Positions 1 to 10,775 of a stretch of 64,000 nucleotides of DNA are shown here, in pieces. The translations under genes and the position numbers were made by a program. The stretch covers positions 77,626,580 to 77,690,579 of the forward strand of contig CM055096.1 in assembly GCA_029204225.1 (NCBI GenBank), in the 5' to 3' direction. The number at the start of each line of letters is the position of its first letter. Positions within the stretch are counted from its first letter, which is position 1. The notes below the pieces were generated by a model. The model searched no databases, was not told the origin of the DNA, and was given only the letters and a program-made list of their open reading frames with translations. The DNA comes from Diphasiastrum complanatum (taxonomy: Eukaryota; Streptophyta; Lycopodiopsida; Lycopodiales; Lycopodiaceae).

Positions 1-535
1 TGGTGGTAACTTGAGGAAATGCATTGAATGCTAGTAAATACCACTAGCTAAGGCTCTCCTATATATGTACATATGGTTCTCATTCATTTCTAATCATGAA
101 TCAAGCTTTGGTAAGGTCATAATGTCAAAATTGGATCTCATGCTATTTTGCTTGTAATTGTATTCTCTCTCTAACTCGAGATTGGTGTCTTCTTCATACA
201 TTATTATGCTTATGTATTTTCCCTATTTGTGAGGAATTAGTGTTGCTTTGATTTGTAGCATTCTAGATTGTGCTCTAGCCTTAGATCTGTTGGTAGAATG
301 TAGTATTACTCTGCAGGTGATCTGTGTGCCACCATAAAGCATGGTAAAGATCATTCACACTTTTGTTGTGGTTCCCCACATGTGTGAAGTTGCTGGATTT
401 TTCACATGATATCAGAGCCATACCATGCTTTGAATGCTACTAATATCAGGTGTATGAAGAATTTTCTGACAATTCAAGCTAGAAAGCTGTTTAGCACTTT
501 TTTGCTATCTATTCTTGAACAGTTTTTGGATCAAT
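1..535 (+). mobile_element. copia-type LTR (3' part) with primer-binding site and leader
   Basis: The window opens inside an LTR whose 3' end is the CA at 405-406. It is followed directly by a primer-binding site at 407-420, TGATATCAGAGCCA, close to the complement of the initiator tRNA-Met 3' end used by many plant LTR elements. Leader sequence follows to about 535. The same LTR is present complete in inverted orientation at 1160-1827, which fixes its limits. No coding region follows; 536-688 holds only unassigned AT-rich sequence. Confidence 0.7.
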
Positions 536-688
536 GAGGTTACAACTGATATTTTTAGTCCAGAACAGAGGATGTATTATTTGAATATATTGCATGCATG
601 ATTCATCATTCACAGCTTTTGGTACTCAATCAAAGATAGAATTGGATAAGATGAGGCATGGAGGCCTCGAATTTGTCAGATTCTTATG

Positions 689-1036
689 TGTTACAATGTC
701 TAGATTGACATGCATGTAGATTTACACATAGAATTGGTCAAACATGGACTTGGAGGAACTCGAGCCATATCAAATCCATTGTGTCCTAAGTTTCTATTGA
801 GACATGCATAGCATGCAAATATAGTAATGGACACATGCAAGTAGAATTCTAGGTTCATAGTTGAGAAATTGACATTTGGAAAAAGTAGGTAGAAGTTAGG
901 TGCAATTTCTGCATGCAAGCTATTACGTGTCAATATGGTGGTAGTTTGCACTTGATTAGGTGTAGGAAATGCATTGAATGCTAGTAGTACCATGAGCTAA
1001 GGCTCTCCTATATATGTACATATGGTTCTCATTGAT
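689..1036 (+). mobile_element. 5' portion of the same LTR family (+)
   Basis: This stretch begins TGTTACAATGTC and matches, in reverse complement, the 5' half of the LTR at 1160-1827 (about 1480-1827). It also matches 1-95 in the segment around GAAATGCATTGAATGC. It stops abruptly at about 1030-1036, where it meets the inverted leader of the next copy with only a few bases of shared sequence. It is a truncated LTR, not a solo LTR with clean ends. Confidence 0.65.
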
Positions 1037-1827
1037 CCAAAAAAATTTCAAGAATAGATAGCAAAAAAGGGCTAAACAACTTTCTAGCTTGAATTGTCGA
1101 AAAAATTTTCATACACCTGATGTTAGTAGCATTCAAAGCATGGTATGGCTCTGATATCATGTGAAAAATCCAGCAACTTCACACATGTGGGGAACCACAA
1201 CAAAAGTGTGAATGATCTTTACCATGCTTTATGGTGGCACACAAATCACCTGCAGAGTAATACTACAATCTACCAACAGATTTGAGGCTAGAGCACAATT
1301 TAAAATGCTACAGATCAAAGCAACACTAATTCCTCACAAATAGGAAAAATACATAAGCATAATAATGTATGAAGAAGACACCAATCTCGAATTAGAAAGA
1401 GAATACAATTACAAGCAAAATAGCATGAGATCCAATTTTGACATTATGACCTTACCAAAGCTTGCTTCATCATTAGAAATGAATGAGAACCATATGTACA
1501 TATATAGGAGGGCCTTAGCTCATGGTACTACTAGCATTCAATGCATTTCCTACACCTAATCAAGTGTAAACTACCACCATATTGACACCTAACAGCTTGC
1601 ATGCAGAAATTGAACCTAACTTCTACCTACTTTCTCCAGAAGTCAATTTCTCAACTATGAACCTACAATTCTACTTGCATGTGTCCATTGCTATATTTGC
1701 ATGTTATGCATGTCTCAATAGAAACTTAGGACACAATGGATTTGATATAGCTCGAGTTCCTCCAAGTCCATATTTGACCAATTCTATGTGTGAATCTACA
1801 TGCATGTCACTCTAGACATTGTGAACA
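1037..1827 (-). mobile_element. inverted full LTR (1160-1827) with PBS and leader
   Basis: On the minus strand this copy reads TGTTCACAATGTC at 1827 and ends TTTTTCACA at 1160, giving a 668-bp LTR with TG...CA ends. The primer-binding site follows at about 1146-1159, then leader to 1037. It faces the + copy at 1-535, so the two LTR/leader units are head to head. No gag or pol sequence lies between them. Confidence 0.7.
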
Positions 1828-1984
1828 TTGTTGCATGTCATACTAGACCAACTAAACATTTTGCATGTCAATGGAATTTGATCTACCTAATCCAAACTCG
1901 CCCTATTCTACAAGGATATGTGCTCAATTCACACACCTTGAATATGTACAATCAATTTACATGGGTAGAACCCCCAAAATCAAC

Positions 1985-2935
1985 ATACGTAGCAATCTGT
2001 AAGCAACACATTTAAACTGAGAATCTTGTAACCCAGTTAATTCTAAGAGAATATTTCTCAATGAGTGTTATTTCATAACCAAAATCTCAATCAGAGATTA
2101 TTTCAAAAGAATATATTGTTTAGACTGAATTTCATTCCTTGCATCAACTCACGGATCCTAGTTCACACTAAGATCAAGTTGATTACCACTTGCAACACAT
2201 CTTTTCTTGTAATAGAACTCCCTAGTTCTGCTACAAATCGATCGGATTCATAAGCAGTAACTTTTCTTATTACAATGATGTTTTCTAATTTTCCTTCCCT
2301 TACATCTTACTAGATATCCACAACAATCCTTAGAAAATTCCTGTAATATCAAGAATATCCTATCGATCCTGATTATAAAAACAGGTTCTTTATCTACACA
2401 TATGAATTTCTCCTAGAATCAATGAAATAGATGTTTCTCGAAAATAATGTTCTATTTTTTCTCTTCTCCCCCTTTTAATAGGAAACTAAACGAGTTTCCA
2501 AGAGGTGCATATCAATCTAGATATGCCTAGGTGAAGAACTTTGAAAAATCTTGAAAGTCAAAAATATGTCTTCCATTAACGTAAGTTAATCCCGTTAATG
2601 TCCCACCAACACATTTTCCTAAATGACTCGTCAAAGATTTTATGTTATCCCATAGAGAATTGACCCGTATAATCAAAAAAAGATTTAATGATTTTTCAAG
2701 AAAGAATTATCATATATTAAAAAACAGCTTTATTAATCATTCCTATGACATCATCCAAGGTTGTTAGGTAATCATAACTACCATTCAAGAAATCACGTGA
2801 AATCGGGTTAATTATTGTTAAGAAATTTACTAATATATTCTCAGATTAAAGAAATAGCTTTCACGGTTTCCGGTTTCATAAATTTAAGATATCCATAGTA
2901 GGGGGCCATGACCTATACCTTAAATTTCCGACAAA
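1985..2935 (+). repeat. dispersed repeat, copy A
   Basis: About 0.9 kb aligns by eye, in the same orientation, with 41265-42100 inside MYB3R intron 7. Shared blocks include TTCAAAAGAATATATTGTT, TTTCCTTCCCTTACATCTT and the TAGGAAGCTA/TAGGAAACTA stretch. There is no reading frame of note. It could be a solo LTR or other non-autonomous element; its ends are not defined, so the class is open. Confidence 0.65.
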
Positions 2936-3199
2936 ACACCCTTTTGTGACCAATAGCTTTTAGCATCATTCAGAGTTACGGCCGTACTATGGTCAACCCG
3001 ATCTAGTTAATTTTATATCTCCGTTTTCAAATCGCATGTGTCCCACATCACAGGTTCTTCCTCCACGAAGATCGTCCACTTCCTGATCAAATCGTCCAAA
3101 AGTCAATTGATTCCATTGGAAATTTACCTTTTATTTTTCATTATCTTATTAGATTAACTTTTTGTTATTTTTCTCTGCCATTTCTGACTCCCCCTCTCT
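2936..3199. other. AT-rich stretch without recognisable content
   Basis: I see no gene, repeat boundary or coding remnant here; the sequence is AT-rich and non-coding in all frames. Confidence 0.4.
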
Positions 3200-3557
3200 C
3201 TAATTTCGATCTCATTCATATCTATCAGATTGCATCGGAGGCAAACAAAAATATGTTTGTTTTTGCCGTCCTAACTCTAACATCCATTGACCCTAAACAT
3301 TAACACTACATCCACTAACACTACTTCCACAATGAAGATAGCTTACTCTTTCTCTCTCTCCCTTTCTCCCTCACAAAAAGTATAGAAACATGCAATCTCA
3401 ATAACAATCATATCCAACAATTAGAAAAACACACATAAGTATGAGAGATGGAGGAAAATTGATAGAGAGAAAGGACATTCATAAATCCATTTCACAAGAG
3501 AACCAATCTATGTTATTGAAATGAAGAAATGAAAGATGTGTAGGAACTTGAGTTGGT

Positions 3558-3568
3558 CCCTTTTTATA
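3558..3568 (-). promoter_or_regulatory. TATA box of the gypsy-like LTR
   Basis: On the minus strand TATAAAAAGGG is followed by a pyrimidine-rich leader, as expected for the U3/R start of an LTR. It sits inside the region conserved with the + strand LTR copy near 56980. Confidence 0.45.
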
Positions 3569-4420
3569 GTAGAGAGGAGGACCATGGCCTCTGAATCCTA
3601 TTGGTCCATTTTTGCCTCCCTAATTATTCAAATTTAAAAAAGAGCGGGTACCATCCAAATTGGAGGGAAACCCAAATTTATTCACTAACTTGACATTTAG
3701 GCCCTGCGACATTAAAAAGTCCTGCAAAAAGGCCTAAAGCCCTTTTATTGACTTTCAACTAATCAAATCTCTATGTGATCATCGGGTTGGACTTACACAC
3801 GCAAGGTGCCAAATCCCTCTCACTTATTAACTAGGGATAGGATTGCCTTGGAATCCACAAACCCTCCAACAGTATCCCCCCACCAAAATTGGTGGCGGTC
3901 CCACGAGACTAGTAAGATGCAGTTACTGTGGACTTTTATTTGCTTCGCATCAAATCTTTATTAAATGATACTGCACCTTCTCCATGAAATCGAGTCGGGC
4001 AGTGTTGAAATCCAAATTGTGCGGCAAAAAACAACGATGGGCTCCGACAATCCATTTTGAAGTTCTCCACGACGTGAATCAAGATTTCCAAGAGCCTCTC
4101 ATTATTGCAGCACGAAAATACAGTCTAGCCACCGGCAGCTGATCCTTGATGCTCTCTGAGGCCATTGGCTTATTTGAATCGAATGCCAAAGGAGGAAGGA
4201 AATCATCTCATCTCGTTGCCACATATGCCAACAAAGTCAAGTCTTTTGCAAAAAGCGTCGATTGTCTCACTGTTGGATCGGGAGAGTGTGTATACTCCCA
4301 CTGGTATGCTTGTAGTGCCCGGTGGAAATCCACTGATATTTTCCAACTATAAGGTTGATGGATGATTGGCCAGTTTGGCGTATGGATCGTAATTTTGTCC
4401 ATGGCCAATCCCAAATCCTT

Positions 4421-4798
4421 CTACCTATTCTTGCATGATATCGGTACGTAATATGGATCTACGCGCAATTGGTGAGGGCTGGCCACATAAGTCCTAATAA
4501 ATTTTGAAGTTTTCTCAAAAATTGTAACCCTCCAAGCTGGCTGCTCTCCCAATGTGGGTATTTTATCTAATTTCTTGTTGGCCTCTATTTTAGAGGTCTT
4601 AAACTTAAGGACCCAACCACCACGTGCGGACTCATGAGGATGTTGCGCTAAAAAGCTCTGGATCTGGTCCTCGACGCTGATTGGTCTTTTGAACAATGGT
4701 GTGGTCCTTGATGAAGATGGACCTAGTTGCACTGCCTGTGGAACTAGCTGTTGTTCTTCAACTTCAGAGGCTTTACCCTGGTCCATGCTCGAATCCAA
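4421..4798 (-). pseudogene. gypsy-like element terminal ORF
   Basis: A 125-codon minus-strand frame. The block ESARGGWVLKFKTSK (about residues 57-71) is matched by ESSRGGWTLKFKTS in the copy near 28050, which shows it is real conserved coding sequence. The final residues run into non-coding sequence before the LTR. Function unknown. Confidence 0.45.
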
Positions 4799-4805
4799 CC
4801 ATGTA

Positions 4806-5189
4806 TCATGTCATGCCACAATTCTCCCCTCCGCACCAAGTGGATGGGATTTGAGGCCCAGCTTCCGACACCTGAGCGACAGCTTTTTCGTATGCGTTGA
4901 TAGTTGCTTTAGCCTTTGCAAACTCAATTGAAGGTGCACCTTTGAATTTGTCAAAGCGGTCTTGGAATCCTTGAAGCGCCATTTTGTAGGTTTCAAACTT
5001 CTTGAACAAATACGCGATGTCCGTCGAAGTTACCGGAGGATCAGGTATTTGCGTATGGAGATACACATCATGCTCAAGGGTGGTCACATCCAATTCACCT
5101 TGGAGACATGTGCGATCTTGTTCTGCCATCTGCAGTTGACCTTGGAGCAGCTGCACTTGTTGCTTTGCATCTTGCACGACCTTGTCCAC
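4806..5189 (-). pseudogene. gypsy-like element ORF, predicted coiled coil
   Basis: A 127-codon minus-strand frame opening with a heptad-like, Gln/Leu/Asp-rich stretch (residues 1-40), followed by an alpha-helical region. It continues the order of ORFs after the acidic one. Coiled coils are common in Gag-like or structural proteins of retroelements. A different coiled-coil frame at 54242-54625 may be a related remnant. Confidence 0.35.
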
Positions 5190-5326
5190 TTGATCTTGAG
5201 CGGTTGTGAGGGCATTCTGTAGTGAGCTGACATACTCTTCTAGGGATCAACCAATTGTTGTGCCGTCTTCTTCTCAACTTCAAATTTAGCTTCATGCTGC
5301 TTGGCGATCTTCAACTCTTTGTCCAA

Positions 5327-5752
5327 CTAAATAGATTTTTGGCTAATGAGAGTATTCTCCGATCCCATATCTGAGATGCGCTGGGCCATTTCTTTTTTCT
5401 TATCCAGCATAGACTGGATCACTTGCGCAAGGCTTGAGACCAAACCAAGAGCATCACCAGAGTCTACTGTTGTGGAGATGGTAGCAACAGAAGGACCTGG
5501 TGGTACTGTCCTTGGTTGGCGTGGAGCAGGTGCTTGTAACTCTTCTTCTTCAAAGAGGTCTTCCTCTTCATAGCCCTCAAGCACTGTGGCGTCAATCTGC
5601 TTTGGTGATTTGACAACTTGCTCGACCCGAAGTGTGGCTGGTATGGCTTCATCTTGAGGTTGCTGGGGTATCTGAAAAGAATCTTCAGCACCAGTAGTAG
5701 TATCATGGAACTGTTTGAATCCTCTTTCAGGGGATTGGACTTCAAAGGGCAT
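5327..5752 (-). pseudogene. gypsy-like element ORF, acidic and Pro/Gln-rich
   Basis: A 141-codon minus-strand frame with an acidic cluster (EGYEEEDLFEEEE, about residues 59-71) followed by a proline-rich part and a helical tail. The acidic block recurs in the second copy at 29140-29355 (KGFEEDVFEKEEP), so it is conserved in the family and not a chance frame. Function unknown. Confidence 0.4.
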
Positions 5753-5939
5753 AGGGTCTGGGGCATTTCAAAAACTTCTGAGGCCCCAAGGGGGTCGGAA
5801 TCATCGAACATATCCATGAAATACTGAGTGTTTGAAAAAACAGCTTCTGTGTGGGGGGTGAGGTGGCCTGGGCAGTTGTGATGGGAATGGTAGCCCCAAT
5901 GGTCATAGACTGTCCATGAGAAATTGGCGGCGCAGGCTG

Positions 5940-6560
5940 TCAAAACTTGCATAATTGGCTGTCATTCACAGGAGTATCAAACCGTTTTCCGTCCAAGTGC
6001 TCAAGAATCACTGTTCCATAGTTCAAGATTTTCTTCCCTTTATACGGGCCTTCACTTGATTGTTCTTTGTTAGAAGGATTTGTCTTGGATCTTCGCTTAG
6101 CCTTCTTAGCAGGAATTGATTGTGGAGGTGATGACTTCCGAGATGATGATGTTTTGCTAGAACTCTGACTTGTAGAATCATCCTTGACCTTTCCTTTGCC
6201 TTTATCCAGTAAGGGTGGCAAATTCTTTGAATCAATCTTTTGAGGAGGATTTTCCCATTTCAGGACCGTATTATAATGTTGCTTGGCTTGTTTCTTCATC
6301 ATTGACCCTGTGATCCTATCTTCCTTCAATATAACTGCTTTGGGCGGTTTTATTGTTGGTTCATCAGGAACATTACGCACTCCAAATCTAGTCAGATCCA
6401 TATGATTTAGAATATGCTCATCACTAAGTTCTGCATTGTCATCATAAGTCAAGACATGACTCACAAGAATGAGGTCATTTTCAATCGGATCTGGTATAAG
6501 TTCCATTGATATCCAAGCTACATTCAGCACATTCAATGGAAAAGCGATCACTGTATCCAA
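5940..6560 (-). pseudogene. gypsy-like element ORF, Lys/Ser-rich, unknown role
   Basis: This 206-codon minus-strand frame lies downstream of the protease. It starts hydrophobic, has a charged middle, and then a strongly basic, Ser/Lys-rich stretch (about residues 120-180) ending in a short ordered-looking tail. It is not recognisable as RT, RNase H or integrase. In related elements this position is the spacer between protease and RT, which may be what it is. It is one of the longest open frames in the element. Confidence 0.4.
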
Positions 6561-6839
6561 GGTTCAATCCAATAATGAAATCGCGTTCAAATCTGACTGA
6601 TTATCTTGTTGACACATATATCCCGCTATACAATCAATCATTGCAAGAGCTTCATTCTAGTTGATAGTATCCATTTGAGAATCGTAATAAACTCCCAAGT
6701 TTTTCTCTAGTCGGTCACAAGTATGATCCGTTGTTGATGAATCATCATCCTCTTTTTGAACCACTGGTTTGATAGTCCAAGTTGCAGGATCAGCCTTGAC
6801 TGCACATTCACGATTTTCAAAAGTGATTTTCTCGGTACC

Positions 6840-7112
6840 CTAGTTATGAATTACTTGCGCAACTCGTAACCATGGACTTCCCAACAGGACTCGGTAGACA
6901 TTTGGTGCTTCTGGTAAGTCCATTACTACGAAAGTAATGACGAACTGTACTCCCACAATTCTGACATGTATATCTTCAACTATTCCTCGCGGACGAACTG
7001 TCGTTTGATCAGCTAGCTTAATGGCAAAAGTCGCAGGCTTTATCTTTGTAATGTCCCATTTTGCACATAGCAAGGTAGAAATCAGGTTAACTCCCAAACC
7101 GCCATCTATCAC
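6840..7112 (-). pseudogene. retroelement aspartic protease remnant
   Basis: The minus-strand reading frame begins with IDGGLGVNLI, which corresponds to the D-G-G-S-G-V-N active-site loop of a subset of plant gypsy proteases. It ends with LLGSPWLRVAQVIHN, matching the conserved LLGRPWL motif. The active-site serine-equivalent position is leucine here. The enzyme would cleave the Gag-Pol polyprotein. Length (about 90 residues) fits a protease domain alone; the surrounding frames are broken. Confidence 0.65.
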
Positions 7113-7639
7113 AGTTGTTTCATTAGAAAATTGTCTATGCGGTATCGGTAGAGTAATATTTTTTTGTTCACTTTTCCAAGCTGCTCCAACATGGAGTACT
7201 TCATTAGATTCTTCAAATCTAGCACAAAAAAGTGGCCCCTGATGGACTTCTGGTGCTGCTTGAGCTAACTCTTATGCTAATACTTCTTTTGCTTTTGGCA
7301 CCAACTTTAGGAACTCTCCAAATGAAATATTGATCTTACTAGACAAAATATTCATGAGCAGTTCTGTTTGAGTGCTTCCGGTTCAGTCATCCTGAAGAAT
7401 TCTTCATGATGATGCAACTGCTCATTCATATTTGTACATGAATTTCTTTGGTGGCTTCATTGATGAAGAACGTACTTCGGTTGTTGCTTTAGCAGCTTCA
7501 AGCGCCTCTTCTTCTTGCAGATGTTTAATCCATTGCCTCATATCCTGATATCTTCTTTTTTCTACATGAAGATTTGGATAGACTCCAGATGCTGTTGGTA
7601 TATCAGTTAATGGTATAGAATCAGCATGTACTAGATCTG

Positions 7640-8200
7640 CTACCGGTTCTTTCTACTTTTGTGATCTGGTGACCACCATCAAGGGTACACTTGGTTTATT
7701 CTGAGCTACTGGTCTTTGCTTGATTGTTATCAAATTTACAGGAGCTGTAGCTGGTGGTGGCTTTGGTCTTGTTGGACAGTCTTTATAGCAATGCCCATAA
7801 TCACAGTCACGACAGAATGGTACAAATTTCTCTTTATTTGAACATTCTGCAACACTGTGATTTTCTCCACATGCAAAACATCCAAGTGGTGCTCTGGTCC
7901 AGTTTCTAGATGCTTGTTGTTGTATGACAACATCCTTTGTTCTGAAGATCCACCTTCTTGATCATTACCATAGTTCTATTGCTCGACACTTTTGTAATGT
8001 TTTGGTTCCATCAAATTGGCAAGAGGAGCGGGGTGCTTTGGTGGAGCAGGTAAGGCTAAACATTCTGGGTATCCAATAAAACATTGTCTCATTGCTGCAC
8101 ATTTGGTGATATAGGCACATGCAGCTGCTAGCTTTGGATCGTCGATAGTATTCAAGCTGGACTTTCATTGAATGAATGACTCATTTGGATATGCATAGGC
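7640..8200 (-). pseudogene. gag remnant with two CCHC zinc knuckles
   Basis: The minus strand encodes two CX2CX3HX4C knuckles, one at about 7881-7843 (CFACGENHSVAEC) and one at about 7814-7774 (CRDCDYGHCYKDC). This spacing is the nucleocapsid signature of LTR retrotransposon Gag. The upstream part (8200-8060) is a conserved Gag stretch rich in alanine and cysteine that recurs, inverted, at 10640-10775. Frame changes and stops separate the pieces, so no intact Gag can be made. Confidence 0.65.
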
Positions 8201-8226
8201 ATCTAATCTGGAGATGGATAAATAAA

Positions 8227-8455
8227 TAAAAAATTCATTCTTGTGCTATTCTACAATTATGACTTGCCAGTTACAGAGAGTTGATAAATGTAGAGTACTT
8301 GACAAACAAAAATTTCATGTATCAGAGAGTGGATGCCAGATAGTACCTATGGTGGAAAACTTCGGTTGAACCTCTCAGTCGAAGAGATTCGGATTGAGTT
8401 TCTTAGTGAAGATTCGGTGGAAGAGAGTCGGTTCAAAACATTCGAATGGAAACCT
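8227..8455 (+). repeat. direct repeat, left copy
   Basis: About 225 bp that recur in the same orientation at 9597-9812, including AAAAATTCATTCTTG, CAAACAAAAATTTCATGT and GGTGGAAAACTTC. The copies are diverged at roughly one site in six by eye. They flank 1.1 kb of simple-sequence DNA. Confidence 0.7.
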
Positions 8456-8499
8456 TGGCTAAAGAGCCTTGGTTTTGACATTTAGGTTGTGTCTGGTAC

Positions 8500-9240
8500 T
8501 ATACGAATCATCGGATGTAAGATAGGAAGATGGTCATCGGATGTATGACAATCAATATGAAGTAGTCAATCATCAGACATAAAATCGGATGTGACGAGGG
8601 ATTGAGGAGTCAGATATAAAATGTGGTAACTCGCAGATGTGTGCTACTGTCCAGATGTAACTGTAATAATAGTTTAAAGGCTTGTCGGATGTGTTGTTTG
8701 TTACAGCCTCAGATGTACGGGGTCAAGAATAGAATTGTCGTAGATTGTTTTGTTGTTGATTGAATCGTATACCGGAATCAGATTAGCAATATGGGATTCT
8801 GTACTGATTGTTTTTAAAACATGATTGAACTCATAGGATATGATTTTTATATGAAAGCAATCATGAAAATCTGAACATTGATGAGGAACTGAGATAGCTC
8901 ATCGGGTGTATTTTGAAGCTTGTCGGATGTCAACTGTGGAATGCAGGGTTAGATGCAACAAAGTGTACTGGCGGACGCAAATGTGTCGGATGTAGATGAA
9001 GGTAGAGGGCGTCGGATGCAAAGGTTGGAAGGCACTGGTGGATGAAATTTGGAAGGCACTGGCAGATGCAAATGGTTGGCAGATGCAATGGGTGTCGGAT
9101 GCAACTTATGAGACAGGACGTCGGATGGAACTAAGATGGAGGACGTCAGATGCAACTGATGAGGAAGGGTGTCAGATGCCAATAAATGTGGAGTGCTTCG
9201 GAAGCATACTGGAGATGGTTGAAGGATGCAAAGATGGGTG
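8500..9240 (+). repeat. irregular minisatellite built on (T)CGGATGT / CAGATGCAA
   Basis: The octamer-like word TCGGATGT or variants (CAGATGTAA, CGGATGCAA, CAGATGCAA) recurs every 15-45 bases across this block, more regularly towards 8985-9190. Open frames here are by-products of the repeat. Confidence 0.6.
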
Positions 9241-9245
9241 ACGGA

Positions 9246-9486
9246 TAGAAAAAACGGAATCGAAAAAAAATAGACTGGATTGAAAAGACAATGGATGAAA
9301 AAAAACTAAAAGATATCGAAAAGTTACAAGGAATCGAAAAATGAGAGATCAAGAAATTATTTTGGATCGAAAAATAATGCTCGAAAAATAAACTCGAAAA
9401 ATAATACTCAAAAAATAAACTCGAAAAAAGAGTACTCGAAAAATAAAATATCGAAAAAATAAACTCGAAAAAATAAAACTCGATCG
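9246..9486 (+). repeat. (TCGAAAAA)n low-complexity arm
   Basis: Units such as TCGAAAAATAAAC and CTCGAAAAAATAA repeat through the block. It is the rough reverse complement of the TTTTTCGAG-rich block at 9840-10400. Confidence 0.6.
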
Positions 9487-9596
9487 TCTTATGAAATTTG
9501 TATCGTAAAACACGTGGCTTGGGAGTATAAGCCTCTCGAATAAGAGTCATCATCACCGGGAGAGTGAATGCATCATGACATGACAATTTCCTTGTA

Positions 9597-9812
9597 AAAA
9601 TTCATTCTTGAGCTATTCTACAATTACGACTTGTCGATTATAGAGAGTCCATAAATATAGAGTTTTTGGCAAACAAAAATTTCATGTTTCAGAGAGTGGA
9701 TGCCAAATAGTGCCTATGGTGGAAAACTTCAGTTGAACCTCTCGGTCAAGGAGACTCGAATTGAGGTCCTTAGTGAAGATTCGAATGAAGAGTTCGATGG
9801 AAGAGAGTCCTT
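9597..9812 (+). repeat. direct repeat, right copy
   Basis: Partner of 8227-8455. It lies between the two complementary TCGAAAAA / TTTTTCGA blocks. Confidence 0.7.
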
Positions 9813-9839
9813 TTGAAAATTTATTGATCCGTTGTAATT

Positions 9840-10400
9840 TTTTCGACCATTTTTTTCATTTTTTTGGATCGTTCAATATTTTCTAGATTTTCGGTTTCAA
9901 CTTTTGTTGGATTTTTTGATTTTCGACTTGTTCAGATTTTTCGGGACTTTATAACTTGTGTTTTTCCATATCTTAGTATTTTTTTTTCGAGTTTTTTTTT
10001 TTCAAGATTTTTGCGTTTTTTTAACTTTTTTTGAGATTTTGACTTTTTTTTTTTTTCAAATTTTTTGAAATTTAATAATTTTCGAGTTTTTCGAGATGCT
10101 AGCCATTTCCGAATTTTTCGAGTTTTTCAAGTTTTTTTGAGTTTTTAGATTTTTCAGTATATTGTATATCACATTTTGCATCTGATGCCCTAATCACTTT
10201 GCATCCGACGCCTATTTAAATTTTTTTAGTTTTTTGGCCTTTTCAAATTTTTCGACTCTATCGTATTTTTTAATTTTTTGAGTTATTTTGAATTTTTGAA
10301 TTTTTCGAGTTTTTCGAGTTTTTAAACTTTTCGAGTTCTTTCGTGTTTTTTAACGTCTTTCGAATTTTCGAGATTATTTTTTGAGTTTTATTTTTTGATT
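9840..10400 (+). repeat. (TTTTTCGAG)n low-complexity arm
   Basis: T-rich sequence with TTTTTCGAG, TTTTTTGAG and ATTTTTCG words throughout, complementary in style to 9246-9486. It could form long imperfect hairpins with that block. Confidence 0.6.
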
Positions 10401-10639
10401 CTGTATATAGTAGAGATATTGGTCTTCGAGTGAACTACAAAAAATTTGTGAAAAAATTTGATCTACATGTTCCCACTAAGTGCTCCACCAACTGTTCTAC
10501 CTGAGTGTCATGACCAAGTGCTCTCATAGAGTGCTACAATCAAATCGACTTCTGCCAAATCTCATGATCAAGCTTCAACAACATCTTTCAACCAAGGGAT
10601 TCTAGCCGAAGCAATTACCCAAAGACTCAACTGACGGCA

Positions 10640-10775
10640 TCAACTAACAGACCATCCAAATGAGTTATTCATTCAATGAGAGTCCATCTTGGATACTATC
10701 GATGATCCAAAGCTAGCAACTGCATGTGCCTATGTCACCAAATGTGAAGCAATGAGACAATATTCATGAAGAGGA
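10640..10775 (+). pseudogene. Gag fragment of the gypsy-like family, + strand
   Basis: TCATTCAATGAGAGTCCA and the bases after it, to about 10770, match the reverse complement of 8060-8200, the Gag start region of the element at 3200-8200. The two Gag pieces point toward each other, with repeats between them. Sequence upstream (10440-10640) may be the matching N-terminal Gag region, but it has many stops. Confidence 0.55.

Larger units (their letters stand above)
3200..8200 (-). mobile_element. Ty3/gypsy-like LTR element, decayed, RT not visible
   Basis: Read on the minus strand the order is gag remnant with two zinc knuckles (8200-7640), aspartic protease (about 7112-6840), a lysine/serine-rich ORF (6560-5940), an acidic/glutamine-rich ORF (5752-5327), a coiled-coil ORF (5189-4806), a small ORF (4798-4421), then an LTR-like region (about 3965-3200) with a TATA box. 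No reverse transcriptase, RNase H or integrase is seen in this copy. Stops and frame changes break the coding sequence. A shorter copy of the 3' half, in the same orientation, lies at 27270-29820. An LTR-like copy on the other strand is at 56600-57160. It may be a non-autonomous derivative or an internally deleted gypsy element. Confidence 0.6.

Noticed and set aside
9146..9586. 146-codon Phe/Ser-rich minus-strand frame
   Set aside because: It is the complement of the TCGAAAAA low-complexity block, not a gene.
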